From contig WBMZ01000166.1 of NCBI GenBank assembly GCA_013400975.1, forward strand, positions 1-64,000: a stretch of DNA of 64,000 nucleotides, in the 5' to 3' direction. Each line of letters begins with the position of its first letter. Position 1 is the stretch's first letter. Origin of the DNA: Atrichornis clamosus. Its lineage: Eukaryota > Chordata > Aves > Passeriformes > Menuridae. A program made the translations under genes and the position numbers. Shown one piece after another: positions 39,501-51,500 of the stretch. The notes beneath the pieces were generated by a model. It ran no database searches. It was not told the DNA's origin and saw nothing but the letters and a program-made list of their open reading frames with translations.

Positions 39501-42500
39501 GCTTTCATAGCCTAAGCCATGTTCTCAGGGGGGTCAGTTAATACACAGAAAACTAAACATGGAACCCTCTGAAGCCAGATTTTTTTTTTAATACCTTTTT
39601 TTTTCCATTTTGGACTGAATTCCCCAGGTTGCAGGCACTTCTGCACCTTACACTATCAACCTTCACCATGGAAGGAATGGCTCATTCACTCCCTCAGAGC
39701 CAGCTGAGGTGAAGACAACCGTGAGGCGAAGGTGAGGACACTACTGACAGGACGTAGCAAGAAGTCAGGTTTTTTAGAGAAAAAATCTGGAGGGTCCAAA
39801 AAAAAGCCCAGTATGTTCTCACAGTCGCCCGCTTCTGTGCCATAGCTACAGTGTGCAGTGGACTCACGTGTTCAGACTGCCGTAGATGCTGCTTCCCGTG
39901 CGAGCCGTGAACACCTTGCTGAGCATGAGCTGGGGAGGGGAGCTGGGGGCAGGAGGGAAGATGTCAGTCAGGAACAGTGCCAACACAGCCTCTGCTTTCC
40001 ATTTCACAACCCCACGGATTTTATAGACCTTAGCATGACGTAACAGCCTTTTGTTTCAAAAATGACATCAGAATGACTTTAAAGCAAACACAGAAATCCC
40101 CTCTGCTCTGCATTTGTGCCATTCAATTCGTTACTAGCACTAAGGAGTGAGTCTTCTGAAAACATCAGCAGCAAAAAGTGAATCTTACCGGATCTGATGA
40201 ATTTTCAATGTGGAGCCTTTGTAGCTCATGGCCACAGAGCCAAACATCATCTCTCCAAGCATGTTGGCATCTGAGGAGCACCGAGAACCCTGCAAAAACC
40301 AAACACACCAATATTTGATTTTAAGTATTTTAAGCATCTATTAAGGCAACATACAAGAGAGGAAAATAGTCTTTATTTAAAAGATAAATACGCAAAATAT
40401 CTTGCTAGAACACTGCCAAACATGCTAAGTTGAACAGTTTCATCAAGAGAATGCTAACATAGAAAGTGATGTTCACACTGGCTGTGAGCTCAGCCACTAA
40501 AACCATGCAACAAACCAAACCCATCTAAGTGAGAGGAAGCAGATTCCAACCACACTGAGGCAGGGGACTGAAGTTTTAAGAATGTGACAACACACCTTAC
40601 TGAATTAAAATCATTAAGCCTGAATCTTGTCTCTGCTTGAGAAGAATCACCAGTTCACTGGAGATCTCAGACAGACTGTGCAATGGAGCTAAGTCGGACC
40701 AGTGTTTTCTTGACAAAGACTGATTCATAACTAATCCATGGACACTATTTTATATGGGATGAATCTTTCCCTGGTGCTCCTGTGATGGTACCAGCAAAGA
40801 GCTGCAGCATCACAATGCCAGGCTCAAGTTGTGCAATTCCTGCTTCTCTGCTGGCAAGAGCTTGCTGTAAGGCACACAGGCTAAATACCAAGGAGTAATG
40901 TCCCTATGCTACATCACAGGCTAGGTCAAATTCTGCAAACAAAACCCTAAAATTAAGAAATTACTCAGGGCAATCAACTAGAGACAACTGCTCCACTGAC
41001 AGACTTCTTATTTGTGTACTTTCAATGACTGTGATTACTGTCCCTTTGTCCAGGGCTGTTTCATCTCTAGGCTGGCAGAGTATTAGTGCTGGGTCTCCAC
41101 TTGTGCCTTGCCCTGAATACTTTAAGATCTGGTGATCACTCACTAACAGAGCTCAGCCAGTTCTCAGCTGAGGGACTTTGGTACAGTGCAAAGAGAGCAA
41201 CACACTTCCTTCAAGGTGCGTGGTAACACATAATTACTTCATTCCTTGGAGTAATCCTTCCAGAAGATCCCTAAAACCACTCACAGAAACAACCCTATGT
41301 TTGAAAAATACTAAGTGCATCTCCATATTCCTTAGCCAAGCTCTGAACAACCAGTATCCTCACTCAGATTTCTACACAGGATTGGAGTATAGACTCCCAG
41401 AATGGTTTGGGTTGGAAGGGGCCTTGAAGATCATCCAGTTTCCAATCCCCCTTCCACTAGACCAGGCTGCTCCAAACCCTGGCCTTCAACAACTTTAGGG
41501 ATGGGACAGCCACAGCTTCTCTGGGCAACCTGTGTCAGTGTCAGACAGTGAGCCTGGAGCACAACCAAGGGCAGGCTGTCCCCACCACAGACCCCTACCA
41601 GGAGCAATGAGAGCTGTGAATGTCCCACTTGGTGTCTCTGCTCACACCAGGCCACAGAACAAGGGCAGGAACAAGGCAATGCTCATCAGCCAAAAGGCAA
41701 CACACTTATAACACTTCTGAATTTTTAGCTCCTCTCAAGCACTCTCAATTAAGCTGATTTATACTTTTAATAGCCATACTATTAACCTCTGAAATCTGCT
41801 ATCCCTGCAAGAAGGAGAGAGGATGACTGAAGCAGCAACCAGTTATAAAGATGAGGGTACAATTGCAAGGCTGGTAAGTGTTCAATGACAGGGCAAAAGC
41901 TGATCATCGGGTGGGCCTCATTGAAATTTCCATCTTTATCTCCGCGGGTATCCCACTGACCAGGTGCACTGTAGGCAGTACTGGAAAAACTAGAATTTAA
42001 AACTAGTCAGTATGACCCAGCACCTCCAAGGAAATCTCAGCATAGATTAATGGCTCTAGGAAATAACAGGTTTGCCAGCATCATGAAATCTTGACTTAAG
42101 AACACTGCAAATTACTACAGCCTCACTCTATGATTGTTGGTTTTAAATCTGTTGCAGGTCTCCGTATGAAGGACACAATTCTGATTAAATGTCAAGTCCT
42201 TGATGGTGGGTTCTGATTTCAACTTTCTGCTGTTAAGAAAATGTAGTTCTAAAGTTGAGTAAAAATACTTTAAGACAAAGTATTGATTTTCTTTGTCAGG
42301 CAACCAAATTAAAGTGAAAATCAGCTGCTTTCAGATTTAATTATAGGGGTTTCCCTTTCCTCTGAAAGACAGACAAGCCCTGCTGAAGGCAAAGAGCGTG
42401 ATAAGATGTGCCCATGGCCTGTTCAGTCTGGCATTTCATCTGCACTTAATAACAATAATTTTACCATGCATAACAGAAGACACATATTTAATGCATTTAA

Positions 42501-45500
42501 TATGGAAACATTGTTATAGCTCAGCTCTTTGGGCCTCTAATGCTGCAAAATAAAAGTCACCCAAGACCAAAGTAGAGTGCAACCAACTGTGGAAAGGGGT
42601 TAAACATTAAAAACTCAAACCAAAAGTAGCCAAGGAGCATCTGGCAAAAAAGGCACAACCTCCAGCACTGAAGCCTGGACACAAACCAACTCCCCAGGTC
42701 ATGGTTACCAGCTCCCATAAAAACTGATCATAAAATACCCACAAGTGTTTGTGATTGCACATTAGCATATTAGAGGTAGTAACATTTGCATGATTTGGAA
42801 ATTACACTTCTGAATATATTTGCAGCATTTAATACTCCCCGTACTGTACATATTGTCCTGTCAATAACTAAGTATATTTGTAAATTAAAAGTGCAGTAAA
42901 GAAATAAATGTTAAATATTGTGATCAACAAATCTGAAAGACTTTCAGTCCTGACTGCACTGACAAGCATGAGAGGTAACACCAATGTCATAACATGCAAA
43001 TAATTGTGGGCAAGCTTGGAATCATGTCCAGCTTAATGGATTCTAAACACATTTTAAGGGATCAGGATGGGACATAATTACAAATATGGAAGCCTTGAAC
43101 AAAACTCCCTTATTTCACCTTGCAGTTAAAGTTGCTCATATACAATCAAAGTGTTTTGAAACAAGAAAATATAAGGTACTATTTTAAAAATCTGATAGTA
43201 TTACATTATTTGAACTTCCATTTTATAGCTTTATTAAAAAAACAAACTAAAGAACTTATAAATAGTGCAAATACGTTAAGTAACCTCTGAGGTTACAGAC
43301 ATAGCAGTTAGAACACAGGAAATGCCAGGCTGAGTGAAGTCTGGACAGACTCTGGCCCTTCTGTGGACCTGACACAAAATTTTATTGGTCATTAAAGCAC
43401 TCCTGTATTTTTGTCTCTCTTCTCACTTGCTGGGGAACCCTGGAAGGAGTCTGATGAATGCAGTAGGTAGTTTAAAACAAATATGCAAAGGAAGACCAAC
43501 CTCAGCTGAAAGTGTGTGGCACAGTCACATAGCCACACGTCATTTCAGTTCAACTCAGTAAGATTCTGAGTGAGTGATACACATGAGGAAATGGGGACTT
43601 CGAAGAGAAAACTTTACACAGCTTTAAAATACACTGTCATGCCAAACACTAAAATTTATTTCCTTTAGTTACATTGAACACTGTTTGCACAGAGCCTGCC
43701 CTGGAGGAGAGAGAGTTTCTGGATAGTGGGGGGCATGGTTTTTCTTGGGCACACAGTGCACAAAGGAAGTTGCTTTGTGCTGGAAGGGAGCTGCTGACAG
43801 AAACGTCTCTTCCTTTCATAACCACAGCTAAATGCCCTGCCAGGAAGGGAGGAACGGAAAACAGATCTTCAGCCACCTTACCAAAGCTGTGGAAAAGAGT
43901 GTGATGAGAAAGAGAAAACAAGAATACACAGCTTGCCAAATATAGCAGGAGTTAACGTGACAGTAGGAAAGTCAGCACTGGAAGGTTCTTCATTTCTATC
44001 TACGGGAGATTAAGACATCAGTAGTATTGTACTCCAGAGCAGGTTGTGGAGATAGCAGCTTCCCTCAAACACACAATTACTTCATTACAAAGAGTGGAAG
44101 GGCTTAGTTCTATTTTAGGGTGGCTTAATATAAAACACTTGTGATCCATGGAAGGAGAGATGACAGAAATATATCCGTGTCAGATGACTCTAGCTACTCT
44201 CATGGCCAAAATCTCTTATGTAAAATGGAACTCAAGTGCACTGAATCCCTTCTTATAAAGCTGTTGCACAGGCTATGCCTACAGACAGTGTGTCTCTCTG
44301 TTATTTCCCTGACAAGTAGCAATACAGTAAAATAAACTACTTCATCTACACCAAGATAAGGTATTTGTGCTGAGTCTGATCATACCAAGTGAGTGCTATC
44401 ACCTGAGTCACAAGACTGGACAAATGCCCTGGAGAAATCGCTGCCATTCAAGACACATCCCAAGAGAACCAGCTGGTTGGTTTTAGACTTGTTAAAACCC
44501 AAAGCTAGTGTTAAATATTCCTGAGTCAGAACTAAAGTCTTCTTTCTGACTGAAAACGGCTCTCCACCACCAGCCTCTCATTTCAAGCATTTTAAAACAG
44601 TTGGTACCTCATCTGTTAATATTTGACATGAGTTACGCAAAAACAAAAAAAAACCCAACCAAACAACAAAAAACCCAAAAAAAGGCAAAGTGACTCACCT
44701 GGTATTTTGGGCATTGTTCCTTTGGATCAGAGAATGAGGAGGATGAATTGATTGAACTATCCAAGGAAGAAGAGCTGTCTCCTCCAGGCTTTAGCTGGCA
44801 ACATTTTCCAAAAACTCTCACCTGAGCATCACTGCAGAGTTTCTGAAGTAAAGACAACATATGACACGCTAAGACCCATGACCCGAAATCATTATTAGCA
44901 GCATTGTATTTACCTGTTTGGGTAGGATATTTAACAGCTGAAAGGTTCATGCCCCAGGAAAACAGGTAATAGAACTTATATCCGTGTCTCTTGAAGCCTG
45001 GCTGTCCAAAGGAAAGCTGAGCCCTTTTACTTCCAATTAGCCAGGAGACAACAGGTCATTCCCAACTCCATTTTGCAAAGTAGACTTTTTTTTTAGACCC
45101 AGGATTAGGAGAGAGGATTCTACTAAAGCTTTTAAAGGAAAGATGGCAACCTACACCTTGCTCCCTGTGCCTGCTGGAGCAGAGGTGACACAGCAGTGTG
45201 AGGGACACACAGGGAAGGAGCAGCTCATCATAAATTATCAAGCAAGAATAACACAGAATTCAGGAGATTCATGTTACAAGGGCAAGTGGAGAGAAAACAT
45301 CCTGTTTTTCACAGATCTCTCCCTAGCCGTGTCTAAGCTCCCTAGTCTTTCTGAAGAGTGCCACAGAGGTGACACATTCCCTATGTTTTCCGTATGAGGG
45401 AATTGTGAGGCTGAAAATGGACAAAGCTGAAAAACACAGTGTTACAGAGAAGCCAGAAAAGTCTCACAAAATGATGGAGAATCAACTCAAAAGGTGAATT

Positions 45501-48500
45501 CTGATAGAGGTTTAGACAGAAAACACAGCAGAAAAGGGACTCTGGAGGGCCCAGATGGAGCTGGAACTGATGTACAGGATAGGCAGGATGTGTGTCCACT
45601 TCACACACAAAATTATCAATCACTGGAACAGGAGGGGCTCCACTACGTTTCATTCACTATTTAAAAACATTTGTGATTCTCTTGCGAGTCTCAGCCTCCT
45701 GAGCAGAATCAGCACCCAGCAAGTTAATGCTGTTTACACCAGCACTGGCATTGCCAACCCTCTTCACCTAAAGATCTCAACGTATTTTTCACACACTTGT
45801 TACACTTCAGCACACCCACGTAAGGTTGGCATTATTTACATCTGCTGGTGGGCAGCACTAGGAGACAGGAATAGTCTACACTACTCAAAATTCCATACTA
45901 ACTCTGCCCTAAGACTTCCTTAATTACCATTTCCTACACAATCACCAAACCAGTAAGAGCAAGCAGGAGGCACAAGGTTCAAGGGACAGATGGAAACACA
46001 GAAGTGCTGTTGTATGTCACAGATTCATCTCTGCACTCACAGCTCCATGCCACAAGCTTCCCCTTTATCCAAAAGCATGAGCATGTCTCAATCTTTAAGG
46101 AAAAGGCATACAGAAAAGTGTGAAACAGCCAAGGCACAGGGTGGTAGCTCCGTGACTCTGCTCAATCATCAGCAATAACTGTACAAAAAGGTGACTGGCC
46201 TTACTGTTGTGGGGGGATATTCATGAAGGATATGAAGGGAATCCCATACCTCTGCCCTAGGTTGTCCAGGTTACTTTTTTAGGGACAGATGACTTTAGTT
46301 TGGCCCTAACTGTGAGTGGGGTTTAGCAAAGCAGCAGAAAATGTCCAGGGTTACGGAGCCCCACGTGGCAGCCTGCACTGCTGCTCCCTTAGAGAGCTGC
46401 TGCCACAGAAAGCCTCAAGGAAAAATGTGCAGAGAAGTCAGTAATTCTGTGGCAGAGGGGAGGGAAGTGTTCACTTTCCCCGAGCCCTGTGCTTTCCTGA
46501 CACTCAGCACTGTCCTCTCCTTACGACATCGTGGTGAGCACACTGAAATCCTGCAATATGTAGATTTGCTAATGGCTGCTGAGGATCTGTGGCTTGAGCA
46601 CAGTGCACAATGGCTGGAACATGTGAATGATCATCATATGACTTCAGTAGGAACTCGTGAACTAGAGTTGCATTTTATCTCTGACACAAACAACAATGTC
46701 CTAGGCTAGGCAAGCATCATGTGATAAAACCACATACAATCCACAGGGTTACAGCAGCTTTTGCAGGCAAACCACATTTCTGCTTGCATTTTCCATTAGA
46801 TGTTGAAAGTTCCTTCTAAAATGTTACAATTATAACTAAGCTTCCTTGAGACTGTAGAAATGCATTTACTGACTTTACAAGAGAAAAAAAATTCTGTGCA
46901 TTAAAAAGAATAGGCTAAGTGTGCAAATTTGTTACTTTTAAATAATTTCTTCTCATTATCACTGCATTTTTCTGCACAGCAGCTTTCCCCAGGTCCACTG
47001 GGGAGTCCAGTAACTTGAAGCAACAGTTGCCTAATTTAAATAGCAAACCAGGAAAATGGCTGTTTGGTCTTTGCAGTGGAGTTTAATGAACCAAAACTCC
47101 TGCAAGGAGTCTTTAAAGGAAGTCAGGATCTTTCAGCTACCACTTTTCAGAACCTTGTAAACAGTAAATCCCTCCTAAAATGCAGATCACTGATGAATTT
47201 GGTGTTTGCTCTTTTACAGACTTAGCATATGCTTAAGAAGAACTTGTTGGACAATGAGATCAAGTACCTGCAGTGACCCTCTCTCTCTACAATTTCTGAC
47301 TCCAAATGTCAGTGAAATTTTAGATGCTACAAATCTCAAGATATTATGCATCAAAGGCGTGGGATTACTTACATTCCAATATAATATTCCAAAGATATTC
47401 AAGCCACGTTTCCAAAAATAAAAAGGCAACCTAATTATCAAAGAACTGTACAAGGGAAAGTTTCAAAGCGGTGAATTTTCCTTCCAATTAGACACAGTCG
47501 CACCAAATCCCACCCCTGGGCGCGGTGGTGCTGGCTGGAGTGCTCCGAAATGCCCGTTTTTGCTGGAGAGCAGAACATCTGCTGGAAGGATGCCGCGGGC
47601 AGCTCCGCTCCTGGCGGCCGCGCCGCTCTCCCCGCGGGGGTCACGCTCCCTGTTCTTCCTCTGCCAGCTCGCTGCAGATACCACCCAGCTCCACAGACTT
47701 CTGGCAGTCCCAGTTCTGACATTAGAGGTCATCGTTTGCTGAAAGTCTTGGAGACCTATCAGGTAATTCTGAAGAAAACTCAGAGTGAAATGTCTTTATA
47801 GTACGACAGGGTACAAAGTAGTTTTTTTCCTCAGTTCCTCTTCTGGAGTCTCTTTTCTCCACATCTGTCAGCAAGGACCTTTAACTCTTTGTCACAAGGT
47901 CTACATTCTCCTCAGCAAGTGGGAAAAACATGGCCAGTCCTGTGCGTAAGAAGAGGAATTTCTGCTGGGCAGGTTTTGCTTTGGGGATAACAAGAAAGTT
48001 GAAAGGAGCCTGGTGTGTTGAACTAAATCAGACTGCGTGTAGGTGTGTTAGGGCTGTGAGTGAGTGACAGAAGGGAAGAGAAATGTCATCGTATGCTTTA
48101 CTCCTTTTTACCTCTCTGCAACAGCAGGTGCTCAAATACCACTGGTGGTGGCAATGATAGAGAAATCTGTATTTCCAAGCAAAGTTGCTGCTCTTCAAGA
48201 GCTCTGTTCCTCATTTCCAGGACAGGTTTTTCAGAAAAAAAAAATTATTCCAAAACAGATAAATTAACTCTTCTGTTGTATTAATATGCATTGGTCTGAA
48301 AGTGCAATTAAATGTATGTATCCACCTAGGACATGGGAGTAACCTGAATAGGCACACATTCCTCCCCTTCAAGTGCTGCTGTAAAAATCCAGGTATCTTT
48401 CTTAAAATGCAGCTGTTAAGTGCTGCAATCTCACTTTATTTCCAGAGTTGTCAAGTTCCTCTATTACTCAGAGGTCAGTGAAAGAAGTCAAGACAACCCC

Positions 48501-51500
48501 GTGCTACCCCACTCCACTAGTATTTTTCCATTTCTGTTTAGAGAGAATAAGCAGAGCTAAGAAGGTGGGACTTGATCTCTGTGCTTACAGCTTTATCCAT
48601 CTGCTCAGCCTGGCTCACTGGAAACCTGTCCTGAGAGCCAGACAGAGTCCAGAGTCTCCATTTCACACAACTCACCTAAAAGCAAAAGGCTCACTATCCA
48701 ATTACTAATCCCTCAGAGCAATTTGCTGTTCAACATTTATCCAGTGCTGAAGTATATTAGAACACATGGTTAATCCTGGCTTGTTTCAAACAGCATGCCA
48801 TTTCTCTACTTTGGGATAAATATGACATTCGGAGTAAAAGAAATTGCTGCTGTATGAGATCAAATATCATATGACCTTTTAGTGAAATTATTCCAAAGAT
48901 AAAGACAACTAGTGGAAAAAGTAAACTTTCCACTCACCAAGTCCAAGTTCACTATTGCACCTCTACATTTCAAATTCTGCATCCCAGGTCACTCTTTCAT
49001 TTCTTCAAAAAACCAAAACAAATGCTGCTTCTGAAAACCCTCTACTACCCTCTAGGTCCTGGCAACAAGTCACTGCCCTTCTCTGATTCTTTCCTCTGAT
49101 TCTCTGTCTTTCCTCCTTTCCTCCCACACACCCAAACTCTAGATCCCTGCTCAGCACAGTGCACAGTTTGACTCTTCCTTTCTTTCCTCCCTCGTCTTCC
49201 TCATGGTCCCTTGACACCCCTCCTTCCTCCCTGGACTTCACACCTTCCTCGACGCTGATCTTTAGACTTACAAAACCTTTTAGCTCTTACATCTCCATCA
49301 GCACCTCTCTTCAGCCAGATCCCAAATGTTAACCACTGTCTTGCCGTAAGTCCCTAGTGGACAACACAAAAAGGGAAATGAGCAGTAAAATGAGAGAGTT
49401 AATCTCCATTCCTGAACTCACTCCACCTGCTCCAAGGGAAGCTGTGATGCAAAGTTCCCCTTCTCACCTTCTTCTTTACTTTAGTCCCCACTCCTCCCTC
49501 ACAGCACCATTCCTGTGGCATCCTTATTCCTAACAATTGCCAGCCCTTGGAGGCAAACTCCTCATGCTTCAGCTGGCCTTTGCACACTGGCATTTATGGG
49601 GACATAACTCCTGTACCACACAGTAAAACACAAGCCAGCCTTTGCATGAGGTGAGCGTGGATGCAGGGTCAGGGTTGGGAAGCCAAGCATAGGGAAGGCA
49701 GAGCCAAGGCTGACAGCCCAGCACTGGCCAGGCCACCTGCCTGCTGCAGCTTAAGGAGCAAGAGGAGCTGCTTGTTGTGCTTGATTTGAAATTCAAAGCA
49801 GGCCCGGTACCACAGCTTTTTGAGGAGCACACCTGTGTTCACACACAGCTCCTGGCTCAGGAACTCTGCGCAGCCCACGGGGCAGGGAAGGGAGCGGGGC
49901 TGGTGGCACCGGGAGCGGAGAGCAGGAGAGGAGGTGTCGGAGGAAGAGGAGCAGACAAGCACAGAAAGGAGTCTACCTGCAGGAACCAGTCACAGGTTGT
50001 AACACTATCACTAGCACAGCAAGTAACACGGTCTCGTTAGAAACCAGACACTTATTGCTATGAGGAACAAAAAAATAACTCTCCAGAGGAGACAGGGGCT
50101 CAACCCCATGAGCTTGCCTGGAGAAGTTCTTTGATACCGAAAAATCCAATGGATGTGGATGTTTGGGTGGGGACAGAGGCTGTTCAGTAAAGGCATCAGT
50201 AATGTCTCTTCCTCCTACCACACACTGCCCTGGTACATTCAATGTGCAAATGCCTGTTCTGATGCATTTGCTCATGACCTGGTGCCACAGGGCTGGAAGG
50301 GGCAGTCACTCTTCTGCCAGGGGATACCCTGGCAGAACTCAGACACCCAATTTTTTGATGCTCAGGAGGCAGTAGCCTTTCCCCGCTGCTTTCAGAGCCC
50401 AGCTGATCAACAGCCCATCCCCTGGAAAGCCGGGGAAGGACCTCTCCTGCTTAGCACCAAAAAAGGTATAGGACTCACAAAGGGGATCTCTCTGCCTCCC
50501 CCAAGCAAAGCGCCCACAGCTGCCTGAGGCGGATCTCCACCTGGCACAGCCTTGGGCCAACATTCCCGGTGTTGGGAATAGCCGCCAGCCCTCCAGTCAC
50601 CAGACCACTGCTCAGCTTCCCTCGCCAAGTTTAACTCTAGCGAGACCTGGGGAAAACATGACTTGTGAGCAATTAAAATATTGCAATGGCCACGCTGCAA
50701 ACTCTTGACTGCCTTTGGTGTCCCGCTGTACAAAACCCTCCCCAAGTTCTTGTCTACTTAATATTCAGCTTTACTGAAGACATGACAAGGCTGATTTAAT
50801 ATCCAATGAAAACACGAAGTCCTTATCTGTGTTATAGCCACATTTGCCTCATGGGTAAGATGAACCTAGTAATGCTTTACTAATGAGGGCCCAGCTTGGT
50901 GTGAGCACGAACTCAGCAGTTTTCACTCATCTAAAAGTCAGAGCTTACTGTTTTATTTCTTGAAACTTCTGTGTTTGGAAAAGTTTTCTCTGATGCTCCT
51001 TAAATTTTATGACCATACTTTCCCTTACAGAATTCAAATGCCTGAGCCACATTCAACCTTGGTCCACCACAAACAACTCTTGACATATGTAGAGATTATA
51101 TATCTAAAAAGACCAAAATACATCTCACCTTGCTGCAGGCATACAGCTCTTAAATTATAATTGCTTTCATGTCTCATAAACAATAGAAAATGGAAACTGG
51201 AGAGACCTTCTTGGTTCTCCATGTTAGACTGATTAGGCTTGAACTAGAACAGTTTGGCCACTGCCAGGCACTCTTGCAGATCTCTCCCCTGGTGTTATTT
51301 GTAAATCCAGAGGTATAAATCACATCAGGAAATGAGGGGTGAGGGGGAAGAGATGCAGAAAGCTTTGCCTTTTGTGGGGTGCTGAACAGATACCCTTTCA
51401 GAAGGGAGAGTGCCCAGCCCACACATGGCTGGCTGCAAAAGGGCAAGAGTGCCTTGGAATGTGCTTAGAGCCAAGATCTGGCTTTGTATAGGCAGGGTGT

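Noticed and set aside
49005..49260. Purine/pyrimidine-rich tract as a coding exon
   Set aside because: The Arg/Glu/Lys-rich translation is what a purine-rich strand gives by composition. There are no supporting splice sites.
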